Numbered from the stretch's first letter, positions 52,854 to 61,793 are shown. The stretch is 64,000 nt of DNA from Sphingomonas metalli (GCF_014641735.1 NZ_BMIH01000002.1:806001-870000), one strand, 5' to 3'. Notes: a model not told the origin generated them from the letters alone. Made by a program: numbers and translations.

Positions 52854-53336
52854 TTAGCCGGTTCCACCTGAGACATCAGGAGCCACTTTGGGGTCCGGGT
52901 CCTGCGCCTTGCCGGTCGCGGGTGCCACCTTCTGGCTCGGCATAGCGGTGAGATAAGCAACGATCGCATCGACGTCCTTCTCGGCCACTGGCGCCTTATA
53001 CACCTCACGCATCTTGGTGACGGTCGCCTTCCACTGATCCGCCGATAGCGCAGGCTGGGTCAGCGCCATGCTGGCTGAGTGGCACGAGGTGCAATTGGCA
53101 TTGATGACGTCGGCGTGCGGACCGTCGGGGTAGGTCGCGTCGTCGGCCGGCAGGTCGACGCTGGTCGAGGCAAGCGAGAAGCCGCGCGCTGACACGCTGG
53201 CGGCCGGTGCCGGCTCAGACATCTCGGAGATCGGAACGGGCGCCTTGCGGCTGCTCGGCGCGCCGATCGAGACGAGGATGATGCCGGTCAGGCCGATCAG
53301 GCCAGCAGCCATCATGCCGGGAGACGGAGTCTTCAT
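52854..53336 (-). CDS. sorB: SorB-like monohaem cytochrome c
   Basis: A 160-residue exported cytochrome. An N-terminal signal anchor (MMAAGLIGLTGIILVSIGA) is followed by the haem site NANCTSCHSASM and a distal methionine-bearing region (SADQWKATVTKMREVY, VDAIVAYLTAM). It accepts electrons from the sulfite dehydrogenase encoded 14 bp upstream, as in the SorAB system. Its C-terminus is short and acidic/Pro-rich. Confidence 0.8.
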   Translation of the reverse strand: MKTPSPGMMAAGLIGLTGIILVSIGAPSSRKAPVPISEMSEPAPAASVSARGFSLASTSVDLPADDATYPDGPHADVINANCTSCHSASMALTQPALSADQWKATVTKMREVYKAPVAEKDVDAIVAYLTAMPSQKVAPATGKAQDPDPKVAPDVSGGTG

Positions 53337-53350
53337 GATTTGCTCGCTCC

Positions 53351-54586
53351 TCAGGCCGCGATGATGGTGGTGGTTTCAATGTTGCCGCGCATGAACCCGC
53401 CGGGATTCCAGATCGGCTTCATCGGCTGAGCGACACCGTTGGTGTTCCAGCAGCGCACCATGATGGGGTTAGGCCCGCGTCTCAGCGGCACCCGCCCGTC
53501 CCAGCGCCGGAAGCTGTACCTGCCCTCGTCCGCTCCGAGCGTCGTCCTGTACCAGGTGCGGCCACCGTCCGACGACACATCGACCTTGGCGACGCCGCAA
53601 TCGCCGCCCATTGCGATGCCGCCGACCGGGATCGACGCTTCATAGGCGATCGCCTGACCATCGGGCAGGCTGGTCATCCAGCTACGCGGGATCATGCGAT
53701 TGATCGGTACGGTCGGGAAGTCCTTGGCACCGGGCGCGACATTCGCGCCGGGTGTCGCGGGGATCTTGTAGGCCTTGGCCATCCAATACTGGTCGTCAGG
53801 GCCGGGCAGTACCTCGATCGCGTTCAGCATCTTGACCCAATAGGTCGAGTACCAGCCCGGCACGATCAGCCGGCAGGGAAAGCCGTTGAGGAGCGGCAGT
53901 TGCTCGCCGTTCATGCCGAAGGCGATCATGACCTCGCCGTCGCGGGCATGGTCGATGTCGAGTGCCTTCTCGAAGTCAGGAGCGCCCGCCACGACCGGCT
54001 GATCGAGAGCGCCGAAGCGCACCTGCACCGCGCCTGCCTTGACCCCGGCGAGGTCGAGCACGTCGCGCAGGCGAACGCCGAGCCACTTGGCGTTGCCCAT
54101 CGCGCCATTGCCCCATTGCGCGCCGGCGACGCGCGGCTGGAACAGCCCGCGGCTGTTGCCCGAGCACTGGTTCACCGCCGCCATCTCGACCCGTGGAAGG
54201 CGCAGCAGCTGAGCGAGGCTGATCGACAGCGGCCGATTGACGTGGCCGAAGACGTTGAGGCGGAAACTTTCGACGTCGATCGAGGTCGGTATGTCGGCCC
54301 AGTGCCAGCGGACGAAGAACTGGTCGTTGGGCGTGAACACCGACTTGTCGAAGACCTCCATCGGCGTCTCCAGCAAGGGTGGATGGACGCGCTGGAGGAT
54401 CATGCTGCCCTTGCCGGGAAAGGCGCTGGTCATCGGCCGCTCGGCATTGCCGCCGGGCAGCTTCAGGTCGACGAGCTGCTGCGCCAGTGCCGGCGCGGCG
54501 GCAAGGCCGGCGGTGCCGAGCGCGGCATGGCTGAGGAAGCGGCGACGGCTGGTCTCACTCGCCAGCCCGGCGTCGAAATTGTCCAT
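53351..54586 (-). CDS. sorA: Tat-exported SorA-like sulfite dehydrogenase (molybdopterin)
   Basis: A 411-residue molybdoenzyme of the sulfite oxidase family that oxidises sulfite to sulfate in the periplasm. A twin-arginine signal SRRRFLSHAALGTAGLAAAPALA is clear. The molybdenum-ligating Cys lies in VNQCSGNSRGLFQPRVAG, and the substrate region is GNAKWLGVRLRDVL and VPGWYSTYWVKML. The C-terminal dimerisation domain (CGVAKVDVSSDGGRTW) is present. The start at 54586 gives the Tat signal. It is followed by the cytochrome gene. Confidence 0.85.
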   Translation of the reverse strand: MDNFDAGLASETSRRRFLSHAALGTAGLAAAPALAQQLVDLKLPGGNAERPMTSAFPGKGSMILQRVHPPLLETPMEVFDKSVFTPNDQFFVRWHWADIPTSIDVESFRLNVFGHVNRPLSISLAQLLRLPRVEMAAVNQCSGNSRGLFQPRVAGAQWGNGAMGNAKWLGVRLRDVLDLAGVKAGAVQVRFGALDQPVVAGAPDFEKALDIDHARDGEVMIAFGMNGEQLPLLNGFPCRLIVPGWYSTYWVKMLNAIEVLPGPDDQYWMAKAYKIPATPGANVAPGAKDFPTVPINRMIPRSWMTSLPDGQAIAYEASIPVGGIAMGGDCGVAKVDVSSDGGRTWYRTTLGADEGRYSFRRWDGRVPLRRGPNPIMVRCWNTNGVAQPMKPIWNPGGFMRGNIETTTIIAA

Positions 54587-54675
54587 GACAAGGCTCTCCT
54601 GTGGCCAGTCACGCTGGCGGATCGAAGGGGCATTCTGCAAGTGATCGGACCGACTGATCCGATCATCATGGCGGA

Positions 54676-55827
54676 TCAGTTCGGGGTGGCGATGCAGGGC
54701 GAGACGAACAGGTTGCCCCGCCATGCACCGGCTAGCGTCTTGGCACCGACCAGCAGCCACATCGCCGCGAGCGCAACCGTCAGCACCGTGCCGACGATAC
54801 CGAAAAACATAAGGTTCAGCGTCGTGCCGAGGCGGAAGGTGGCGACGGTGTAGACGCCGAGCGGGAAGGTGTAGCCCCACCAGCCGAGGTTGAACGGCAC
54901 GCCCGCGCGCCAGTAGCGGATGGTGATAAGCGTCGCGAGCGCCAGCCACCACAGGCCGAAACCCCAAAGGCAGAGCCCGGCGACAACGCCGATCCCCTGC
55001 GCGACGGTGCCGACGCCGGCTAGCCCGTGCGCGGTGAGGATCGCCGGCGCATCCGCGCCGAGCACCAGCATGCCCAGAGCACCCGTGCCGATCGGCCCCA
55101 GCGCCAGCCAGGAAGATGCCGCCATGCTTTCATGCGGCAACTTGTGGAGTGCCATGCGCAGGATGAGGATGGCGAGGATGCCAAACGCGACCGGCACCGA
55201 ATAGGCCCACAGCACATAGGAGGTCGCGAGCGTCACTATCTGCGCGTGGGGATCGGTTAGATGCGGCGCGAGCAGCCCGCCGCTGGCGCCCGCCACTTCG
55301 GCAGCGACGACCGGCAGCAGCCATACGGCGGTCATGCCGTCCAGGCTGTGCTCGTGGCGGGTAAACATCAGGTAGGGGATCAGCACGCCGCAGGCGAGCG
55401 ACATGGCGACGTCGATCCACCACAGGATATGCGCGACCGGCACGATGCCATTTCCGAACCGCGCGATGCCGAAGGCGAGACAGCCGTTGATGATCGTCGC
55501 CAGCCCCATCGGAATGGTCCCGATGAACATCGACACGGTGTTGTGCCCGAAGATGCGCCGCGCCTCGTGCCCGAACATCACCCAGCGCGCGCCATAGAGG
55601 CCGGCGAACAGCGCGAAGAGCGCGATATTGAAGAACCACAACACCTCGCCGACAGGTTTAAGCGAAGGCCCGATGCCGGGCACCTGCGGCAGCGCGAGGG
55701 CAAGGATGCCCGTGCCCATCGTCGCGGCGAACCAGTTGGGCGTGAACTGGCGGATCATCTCGCGGGGGTGATCGAGCCGGCTGAGCGGCTTGAGGCCGCT
55801 GAGAACGGAGTGCGTGTCGGCAGTCAT
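54676..55827 (-). CDS. TDT/SLAC1-family transporter, probable sulfite exporter
   Basis: A 383-residue membrane protein of the tellurite-resistance/dicarboxylate (TDT; TehA, Mae1, Ssu1) family with about ten helices. It reads FTPNWFAATMGTGILALALPQVP, the conserved phenylalanine gate region, and HNTVSMFIGTIPMGLATIING. In this sulfite gene cluster an Ssu1-like sulfite export role is the best inference; tellurite or C4-dicarboxylate transport are alternatives. It overlaps the LysR gene by four bases. Confidence 0.82.
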   Translation of the reverse strand: MTADTHSVLSGLKPLSRLDHPREMIRQFTPNWFAATMGTGILALALPQVPGIGPSLKPVGEVLWFFNIALFALFAGLYGARWVMFGHEARRIFGHNTVSMFIGTIPMGLATIINGCLAFGIARFGNGIVPVAHILWWIDVAMSLACGVLIPYLMFTRHEHSLDGMTAVWLLPVVAAEVAGASGGLLAPHLTDPHAQIVTLATSYVLWAYSVPVAFGILAILILRMALHKLPHESMAASSWLALGPIGTGALGMLVLGADAPAILTAHGLAGVGTVAQGIGVVAGLCLWGFGLWWLALATLITIRYWRAGVPFNLGWWGYTFPLGVYTVATFRLGTTLNLMFFGIVGTVLTVALAAMWLLVGAKTLAGAWRGNLFVSPCIATPN

Positions 55828-56696
55828 GCGACCTGCTCCTTGATGAGATCCGTCAGCGCGTCGGCCGCGCGGGTGCGATAGCGTTCCTTGTGGCGCAGCG
55901 CGTGAAAGGCGCGGTCGGGCAGCCCGAGCGGCAGCTCGACGAGATCGCCAGCCTTGAGCGCGCGCGCGACGACCAATCGCGACAAGACGGCAACGCCGGC
56001 ACCGGCCTCAACGGCGGTGCGCACCGCCTCGTTGGACGGCAGCGTCATCGCTATCGTCAGCTGGGCCGGATCAAACCCGCGCGTTCGCAGCACGTCCTCG
56101 AAAGTCGAGCGCGTACCCGATCCCTGCTCACGGACGATCCAGCGTGTAGTGCGCAGCCAGGCCTCGTCGATGCGTTCGGCTTCCTCGCGGCCGACCAGCA
56201 CCATTGGGTCATGCCCGACATTCCAGTGGGCAAGCGCCGGTTCGTCCACCTCGCCCTCGACAAAGCCGAGTTCCGCCGCGCCGCTCAACACCTGCGCTGC
56301 CGCGCCTTCGGTGTTGTCGATCGCCAGCTCGACCGCGATCTGTGGGTGGCGTTCGTGGAAGGCGGCGAGCTTTGCCGGCAACCAATAGCTCGCGATCGTC
56401 TGGCTGGCGACGATCCGCAACGAACCACGCGCGAGCCCGGCATAGTCCGCGAGCATCGTCTCGGCATGCGCTGCCCGCCCCAGCACCGCGCGCGCTTCCT
56501 CCAGAAAGCCGCGGCCTGCCTCGGTAAGCTGGATGCCACGCCCGACGCGGTGGAACAGCGGAACGCCGTAGCGCGCTTCGAGGGCCGCAACCGCCCCGGA
56601 GGCAGCAGACTGCGTGACGTTCAGCGCCTCCGCTGCCTTGGTGACGTGTTCGCGCTCCGCGACACCGACGAATATTCTGAGCTGCTCCAAAGTCAT
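55824..56696 (-). CDS. LysR-family transcriptional regulator of the sulfite genes
   Basis: A 290-residue LysR regulator: helix-turn-helix MTLEQLRIFVGVAEREHVTKAAEALNVTQSAASGAVAALE, then an effector domain of the CbbR/CysB type (LRIVASQTIASYWLPAKLAAFHERHPQI). It heads the leftward LysR-transporter-sorA-sorB operon and is divergent from the second sulfite oxidase, so it likely controls both from the intervening 146 bp. Confidence 0.88.
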   Translation of the reverse strand: MTLEQLRIFVGVAEREHVTKAAEALNVTQSAASGAVAALEARYGVPLFHRVGRGIQLTEAGRGFLEEARAVLGRAAHAETMLADYAGLARGSLRIVASQTIASYWLPAKLAAFHERHPQIAVELAIDNTEGAAAQVLSGAAELGFVEGEVDEPALAHWNVGHDPMVLVGREEAERIDEAWLRTTRWIVREQGSGTRSTFEDVLRTRGFDPAQLTIAMTLPSNEAVRTAVEAGAGVAVLSRLVVARALKAGDLVELPLGLPDRAFHALRHKERYRTRAADALTDLIKEQVA

Positions 56697-56746
56697 GCAG
56701 CATATATCGCGTACTTAGATCGATACGACCAACCGTTTGATATGGT

Positions 56747-56770
56747 CATTCCAATCTGGATATCGGAATG
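56747..56770. promoter_or_regulatory. Candidate LysR operator between divergent sulfite genes
   Basis: Inverted repeat CATTCC-N12-GGAATG in the divergent promoter region, with flanking GATAT repeats. Spacing is plausible for a LysR dimer; unproven. Confidence 0.5.
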
Positions 56771-56842
56771 GTCGGCAGCCTTTCGTCTGCGATGGTCTCG
56801 AAGACTTGAAGCGTTACGCGTGCCCGCGACGTTTGATCGTCC

Positions 56843-57910
56843 ATGACCGATATGATCGAGCGCAGTTCTGATCCCTACAATGCCGAGCCGACGCCCGGTG
56901 CGTTGATCGAGCGGTTTCTGACGCCGCAGGCGCTGTTCTACGTGCGCAGCCACGGGCCGGTGCCGGATCTGCCCGCCAATCATCGGATCGAGGTGAGCGG
57001 GAGGGGCATGGCGAGCCGCTTCTTCTCGGTGCAGGAACTGAAGAGCACGTTTGCCACGCGCACGGTAACGGCGGTTCTCCAGTGCGCCGGCAACCGGCGT
57101 ACCGATCTCCAGCAGGTCGCCAACACCTCCGGCGATCCGTGGGACGTAGGCGCGATCGGCAATGCGGAGTGGACCGGCGTACGCTTGGCCGATGTGCTCG
57201 ATGCGGTCGGCGCGCCGGATGCGTCCGAGCTGTTCGTGGCGTTCACCGGCGCGGACGAGGTGGACGTGGAGGGTGAAGAAGCCTTGTTCGGGGTATCGAT
57301 CGCCATGAGCAAGGCGCGGGAGCCCGACGTACTCCTCGCCTGGGCGATGAATGGCGAGCCGCTGACGCCCGAACATGGCGCCCCGCTCCGCATGGTGGTG
57401 CCTGGCTATGCCGGGGTCCGCAGCGCCAAATGGCTGACACGGATCGAGGTGCGTGAAACGCCCTCCGAGGCACCGATCCAGGCGCACGACTACAAGCTCT
57501 TCCCCGCCGCTGTGACGAGCGACACCGTCGACTGGAGCCAGGGTCTGACGATCAATGCCATGCCGCTCAACGCCGCGATCTGCTCGCCCGGTGCGGGCGA
57601 GAGTTTGGCCGCCGGAGAGGTGCGGATTGAGGGATATGCCATTGCCTATGACCGCCGTATTTCTCGGATCGAAGTGTCGGTGAACGGCGGTCGCGACTGG
57701 CAACAGGCGACCTTCGCCGATGATCCGGAGACGCGCTGGGGCTGGCGGCGCTGGATCCTTGACGCCACACTTGCCAAGGGACGCCAGCACCTTGTCGCCC
57801 GTGCCTTCGACGAGACCGGGCAGGGACAGCCCGAGCGGCCGGATACGATGTGGAATTTCGCCGGCTATCTGTGCACCGCCTGGCATCACGTTCACGTGCT
57901 GGTCGAATGA
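56843..57910 (+). CDS. Second sulfite oxidase-family molybdoenzyme, no export signal
   Basis: A 355-residue molybdopterin sulfite oxidase resembling the eukaryotic-type core: LTPQALFYVRSHGPVPDLP, the Mo-ligating Cys in TAVLQCAGNRRTDLQ, WDVGAIGNAEWTGVRLADVL, and VPGYAGVRSAKWLTRIEV, then the C-terminal dimer domain (ISRIEVSVNGGRDWQQA). There is no Tat or Sec signal, so it is cytosolic. It is divergent from the LysR gene and overlaps the MgtC gene. It may use a different electron acceptor from SorAB. Confidence 0.85.
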   Translation: MTDMIERSSDPYNAEPTPGALIERFLTPQALFYVRSHGPVPDLPANHRIEVSGRGMASRFFSVQELKSTFATRTVTAVLQCAGNRRTDLQQVANTSGDPWDVGAIGNAEWTGVRLADVLDAVGAPDASELFVAFTGADEVDVEGEEALFGVSIAMSKAREPDVLLAWAMNGEPLTPEHGAPLRMVVPGYAGVRSAKWLTRIEVRETPSEAPIQAHDYKLFPAAVTSDTVDWSQGLTINAMPLNAAICSPGAGESLAAGEVRIEGYAIAYDRRISRIEVSVNGGRDWQQATFADDPETRWGWRRWILDATLAKGRQHLVARAFDETGQGQPERPDTMWNFAGYLCTAWHHVHVLVE

Positions 57911-58419
57911 TCGAAGCATCAGCGGCACCGGACGTCGCTTTCTGGATCGATGCGATTGGCCGGCTGGTGGTGGCGACCGCGGCCGGGATGGTGCTCGGCT
58001 GGGAACGCTCGCGTGAGAACCGGCAGATCATGGGCCTGCGGACGCTGGGTCTGGTCGGTCTGGCGAGTTGCATCGCCGTTCAGGCGATCGTGCATAGTGG
58101 CTTGCCGAACGTGAACGCCGATGCCGCAGGACGGGCGATGCAGGGCATTCTGTCCGGCGTCGGCTTCATCGGTGCCGGTGCGGTGCTGCGGGTCGGCCAG
58201 GGTCAGGAAGTGCATGGATTGGCGACCGCCGCGTGCATCTGGGTGACAGCCACGATCGGCGCGGCAGCAGGGTTGGCGGTGTGGCCGCTCATCATCGGCG
58301 GGGTGAGCCTTGCAATGCTCGTCCTGTTCGTCGGCGCGCCGCTGGAACGCCGCATCCGCGAGCGAGCCCGTCTGACGCCGGCCGAGACCGACAGGAAGGA
58401 TGTCGAGCGCAAGCCGTGA
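57907..58419 (+). CDS. MgtC/SapB-family membrane protein
   Basis: A 170-residue membrane protein reading LVVATAAGMVLGWERSRENRQIMGLRTLGLVGLASC and GVGFIGAGAVLRVGQGQEVHGLATAACIWVTATIGAAAG, the MgtC family signature, lacking the C-terminal ACT-like domain. It overlaps the oxidase stop (ATGA). MgtC proteins affect Mg and ATP/pH homeostasis; the link to sulfite is contextual only. Confidence 0.85.
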   Translation: MIEASAAPDVAFWIDAIGRLVVATAAGMVLGWERSRENRQIMGLRTLGLVGLASCIAVQAIVHSGLPNVNADAAGRAMQGILSGVGFIGAGAVLRVGQGQEVHGLATAACIWVTATIGAAAGLAVWPLIIGGVSLAMLVLFVGAPLERRIRERARLTPAETDRKDVERKP

Positions 58420-58470
58420 TCGCGCTGGACCGCCCGGTGCCCGTCGGCGCCGGGAGGCGGCAAGGCGCTA

Positions 58471-59241
58471 TCAGGACACAAGCGCGGCATCTGCCTGACG
58501 CCGGACTTCATCGGCGATCGGATGCAGTTCGGCCGCGGGTCGCTCGCCCACCACACTATAGCCGATCCCGTCGACCGCCCATGTGACCCGGCCCATGGTC
58601 CCGCTGGACGTGCTGGTCATGCTCGCGGTCTTGTCGATCTGCATGGGCCTCGTCAGCACCGCAAGTTTCGACGCTTGCGGTCCGTCGTAGAGGAGCAGTG
58701 CCGCAGGGCCGTGGGGCGTCGCGACCAGTCGCCCCCCGCCATAGCGATAGCCGGCCGTGCTGAGGTCCGGGATGGTCACGCGCTCACCCAATCGAGCGGA
58801 CGTCCATCGGATCAGCATGGCGCGCTGGTCGGGGCCGATCTCCGCCGGTCGTATCCGGTCGGCGGCATAGACACGGAAATTATCACTCGCCTCGTTGGCC
58901 AGCGCCGCGATGCCCGCGCGGGGTTCGCCGCTCCACCGCGCGCTCGACCAGCCACCGCCAAACCCCAACGCCAGCAGAAGTGACGCGGCGATGGCGAGCT
59001 GCCAACGCGGTTGCCGTTGCCGTCCCCTGATGGCTGCGACGCGCATCGTCGCCGGGATCGGTTCATCCGCGACGGGGGCGAACAGGGATGCAAGGGCTCG
59101 CGCCTGCTCCGCCTGCTCTCGCAAACGGGCATGCACGTCCGGCTGGCCTTCAAGGTAAGCGTCGACCAGGCGCTGCCGCTCGGGCGACAGCCTGCCATCG
59201 ATCCACGCGGCCAGATCGTCCTCGCCGATCGGGCTGGTCAT
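58471..59241 (-). CDS. Anti-sigma factor (ChrR/RskA-type, single TM)
   Basis: A 256-residue membrane protein: cytoplasmic N-terminus EDDLAAWIDGRLSPERQRLVDAYLEG, one TM helix (LAIAASLLLALGFGGGW), and a periplasmic C-terminal domain. It overlaps the sigma gene by four bases, the typical ECF sigma/anti-sigma pairing. There is no HxxxCxxC zinc motif. Confidence 0.85.
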   Translation of the reverse strand: MTSPIGEDDLAAWIDGRLSPERQRLVDAYLEGQPDVHARLREQAEQARALASLFAPVADEPIPATMRVAAIRGRQRQPRWQLAIAASLLLALGFGGGWSSARWSGEPRAGIAALANEASDNFRVYAADRIRPAEIGPDQRAMLIRWTSARLGERVTIPDLSTAGYRYGGGRLVATPHGPAALLLYDGPQASKLAVLTRPMQIDKTASMTSTSSGTMGRVTWAVDGIGYSVVGERPAAELHPIADEVRRQADAALVS

Positions 59242-59747
59242 TGCACGCTCCTCAATCGCGGCCGTTCACCCTCCCGGAGGAGCGTCGCCAGACGGTCGCG
59301 CCCCCGCGATATGCGCGACATCACCGTGCCCAGCGGCACCCCGACGACGGCAGCGACCTCCGCATAGGGCAGCCCCTCAACCGAGACGAGGAGCAGCACC
59401 GTTCGCTGTTCCTCAGGCAACGCATCAAGCGCGTGCAGCAGGTCGCGGTGGTGCAGGCCTGTATCCTGATCGGCCGGGCGGCCGAGCGCAGCGTCGTCCA
59501 CGAGGTGGAGCGGAACCGCCGTGCCTCGCCGGTTATGCTGCCGCTGATGGTCGACCAACAGGTTGTGCAGGATCGTATAGACCCACGGGCGCACCTCCAC
59601 GCCGCGTCGCTGTCGCCAGCGCCCGACTGCGCGCTCGAGGCAATCCTGCACCACGTCATCCGCCATCGCCCGATCGCGCAACCACGATCGGGCATAGCGG
59701 CGCAGGCCGGGGATCAGGGGTTCGATCGCGGCGGCAAGCGGGTCCAT
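59238..59747 (-). CDS. ECF-family RNA polymerase sigma factor
   Basis: A 169-residue sigma-70 ECF protein: region 2 (RRYARSWLRDRAMADDVVQDCLERAV, HNLLVDHQR) and region 4 (LPEEQRTVLLLVSVEGLPYAEVAAVVGVPLGTVMSRISRGR). It is followed by its anti-sigma and preceded, one base away, by the beta-propeller gene. An ECF-like promoter at 61603-61629 precedes the operon, so autoregulation is likely. Confidence 0.9.
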   Translation of the reverse strand: MDPLAAAIEPLIPGLRRYARSWLRDRAMADDVVQDCLERAVGRWRQRRGVEVRPWVYTILHNLLVDHQRQHNRRGTAVPLHLVDDAALGRPADQDTGLHHRDLLHALDALPEEQRTVLLLVSVEGLPYAEVAAVVGVPLGTVMSRISRGRDRLATLLREGERPRLRSVQ

Positions 59748-59748
59748 C

Positions 59749-61188
59749 TCAGTCGCGCTGCACCTGCACGATGCGACCCGGCGCGCCGTTCACCACCTCC
59801 GCGACAGCCAGAAAGCGCCGGGGCGCCGCGGTGCTGCCCTGAACGATCTGCCGGATCGGCCCCGATGCGTTGACGATCGCCGCACCTGCCGGGTTGCTCA
59901 TGAAGTTCGCAAGCGGCTCTACCGCACCGCTGCCGTCCGCGTTGGCGGTCAGCACGAGCATGTAAGGCTTTTTGGGCTGCAAACCGGTAACGGCACTTTG
60001 CACGACCTGGATGATGCCCTGGTCGAAGAGGGTGATGCTGCTTGCCGCACCATTGCCGCCAACCGGCCCCATGGTCAGATGCACCGCCTTGCCGGCCGTA
60101 CCGAGCGGTTGGAGATTGTCGGTGCCGGGGCCTGTCGGGACAGCGTTCGGCACATAGGCGATCGCCTGCGGTGCCTGTCCGACCGGCACGGTGGCGACCA
60201 CCTTGTTGCCTGTGGTGTCGATTGCGGCGAGTTCATCGGCATTCTCCAGCCCGACATAGATGCGCCGGCCGTCGCCCGATGGCCAGACGCCGTGCGGCAT
60301 CTTGCCGACCGGGATGGTGGCGACGGGCGCGAAATCGGACGTGCGGAACACCTTCACCGCGTTTTCCCCGCCTACCGTGACGTACGCGAACTGTCCCCTG
60401 ACCGTGCGGGCGAAGTTGACGTGATTGGTGATCGGCCCGGTATCCAGCACCTTGAGGATTGCGAAGGGTGGCCTGGCATCGAATGCGACCGTCTTGCCGA
60501 TGTCCTTCAGCGTGAACCACACCTGCTTGCCGTCCGGCGTCGCGGCGATGTTGGGACAGAATGGGCTCGGCTGTGCCACCTGTCCGACCTGCGCGTGGGT
60601 TGCGACATCGAACACGGCCAGCACCGGATTGAACGACGAACAGACATAGCCGTATCGGCCATCGGGCGAGAAGATCGTCATACCCGGACCACCGGGCGTC
60701 TTGATGCGCCCGGTTTCCTTGTACGTCGTAGGGTCGAGCACGGCGATATAGTCCTCGCCGCGGACGGTGACCCAGACTTCCTTGCCGTTCGGTGTAAAGA
60801 ACGCCTCGTGCGGACTGCGCCCGACATAAGTCGTATGCTTGACGGTGTTGGTGGCGGTGTCGATCCACGACACGGCGTTCGATGCGATCGACACGACCGC
60901 GAGGGTCTTCCCGTCCGGCGAGAAGCCGAGTCCGTGAACCAGCACCTGCCCCTTGTAGAGCGGTGAAAAATTCATCGGCTGCGGATCGCCAAGCTTGATG
61001 ACGCCGAGCAGCCGGTTGTCGGCCGGGTCGGTCACCGACACCGTGTTGGAGAATTGTTCGGATGCATAGACGCGGTCGCGGTGGCTGACAGGCACGTCCC
61101 TGGCGTTCCACGGCGCCTGCTGGGCCATGGCGATGCCCGGTGCGGCGCTTATCAGCAAGGCGGCCGAGCGCAGGATGGTCCGGATCAT
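59749..61188 (-). CDS. Exported YncE-like beta-propeller protein
   Basis: A 479-residue secreted protein. Signal peptide (ILRSAALLISAAPGIAMA), then YVTN-type beta-propeller repeats, e.g. NTVSVTDPADNRLLGVIKLG, GKTLAVVSIASNAVSWIDTATN, GKEVWVTVRGEDYIAVLDPTTY, and a C-terminal all-beta domain (PKKPYMLVLTANADGSGAV). The start at 61188 marks the signal peptide. It probably binds metal or protein partners in the periplasm; it shares an operon with a DUF305 protein and ECF regulators. Confidence 0.8.
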   Translation of the reverse strand: MIRTILRSAALLISAAPGIAMAQQAPWNARDVPVSHRDRVYASEQFSNTVSVTDPADNRLLGVIKLGDPQPMNFSPLYKGQVLVHGLGFSPDGKTLAVVSIASNAVSWIDTATNTVKHTTYVGRSPHEAFFTPNGKEVWVTVRGEDYIAVLDPTTYKETGRIKTPGGPGMTIFSPDGRYGYVCSSFNPVLAVFDVATHAQVGQVAQPSPFCPNIAATPDGKQVWFTLKDIGKTVAFDARPPFAILKVLDTGPITNHVNFARTVRGQFAYVTVGGENAVKVFRTSDFAPVATIPVGKMPHGVWPSGDGRRIYVGLENADELAAIDTTGNKVVATVPVGQAPQAIAYVPNAVPTGPGTDNLQPLGTAGKAVHLTMGPVGGNGAASSITLFDQGIIQVVQSAVTGLQPKKPYMLVLTANADGSGAVEPLANFMSNPAGAAIVNASGPIRQIVQGSTAAPRRFLAVAEVVNGAPGRIVQVQRD

Positions 61189-61189
61189 G

Positions 61190-61573
61190 TCAGTGCTCCA
61201 TATGGCTGTGGTGGTCACCGCCCTGCGTCGGGGCTGGCGTCGAAGGGGGTAGCGGCTGACCGATCGCCAGCTTCATGGCGGCGATCTCCTGCTGCTGATC
61301 GATGATAATTTCCTGCGCGATGCGCTTGAGCTGCTCGTTATGGCCGTAGCGCAGCTCCGCCACCGCCATATCGATGGCACCCTGATGATGCGGAAGCATC
61401 ATCGCCACGAAGTCGCGGTCGACGTCACCGGACGGCTTGACCATCATGCCCGCCATCATCCGGTCCATCGCGACAGACATCATGGTAGCGTAGCCATCGG
61501 CGGGGGCGGCCGCGACTGCGCCGGTAAGTAGGGCCGAGGCCGTCAGACCCAGCATCCAATCTCGTCTACGCAT
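61190..61573 (-). CDS. Exported DUF305 protein
   Basis: A 127-residue small secreted protein: signal peptide (WMLGLTASALLTGAVAAA), then Met/His-rich FVAMMLPHHQGAIDMAVAELRYG and the family ending HHSHMEH. DUF305 proteins are associated with copper and metal-related operons. The start at 61573 has GGAGG four bases upstream; an ATG at 61588 is less likely. It is the first gene of the ECF operon. Confidence 0.82.
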   Translation of the reverse strand: MRRRDWMLGLTASALLTGAVAAAPADGYATMMSVAMDRMMAGMMVKPSGDVDRDFVAMMLPHHQGAIDMAVAELRYGHNEQLKRIAQEIIIDQQQEIAAMKLAIGQPLPPSTPAPTQGGDHHSHMEH

Positions 61574-61602
61574 AAGCCTCCAGCGCATCGGTCTCGAAAG
61601 CG

Positions 61603-61629
61603 TAGACGATGCTCGTCGGGGTTTATTCC
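61603..61629 (-). promoter_or_regulatory. Candidate ECF sigma promoter for the DUF305-propeller-sigma operon
   Basis: On the minus strand GGAATAAACC, 12 bases, then CGTCTA. The GGAAT...CGTC pair with a 16-bp spacer is the form used by many alphaproteobacterial ECF sigmas. It lies about 30 bp before the DUF305 start. Confidence 0.65.
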
Positions 61630-61689
61630 GTGGCCAAAGCCATTTTATCGGTCCTCACCAAAACGATAGTCTCATGCTTCTGCGGTTGG

Positions 61690-61718
61690 TTGACCGGGTC
61701 GCGGTCGGACAGCATATG
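61690..61718 (+). promoter_or_regulatory. Promoter upstream of the first fluoride riboswitch
   Basis: TTGACC, 17 bp, CATATG; the -10 box ends about 9 bp before the riboswitch aptamer. Consensus-like -35 with weaker -10. Confidence 0.5.
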
Positions 61719-61724
61719 CGCAGG

Positions 61725-61793
61725 CACGGCGATGGATTTCCGCCGGGCCATTCGGTCGAACCGCCCTCGCAAGGGCCGATGATTCCTACCAGG
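61725..61793 (+). promoter_or_regulatory. Fluoride riboswitch (crcB motif), copy 1
   Basis: GGCGATGGATTTCCGCC, then a variable stem with AACCGCCCTCGCAAGGGC, and CGATGATTCCTACC, the conserved blocks of the crcB RNA. It precedes a CLC-F gene by about 25 bases, and the downstream GGAGGAATC ribosome site suggests translational control. Confidence 0.88.
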
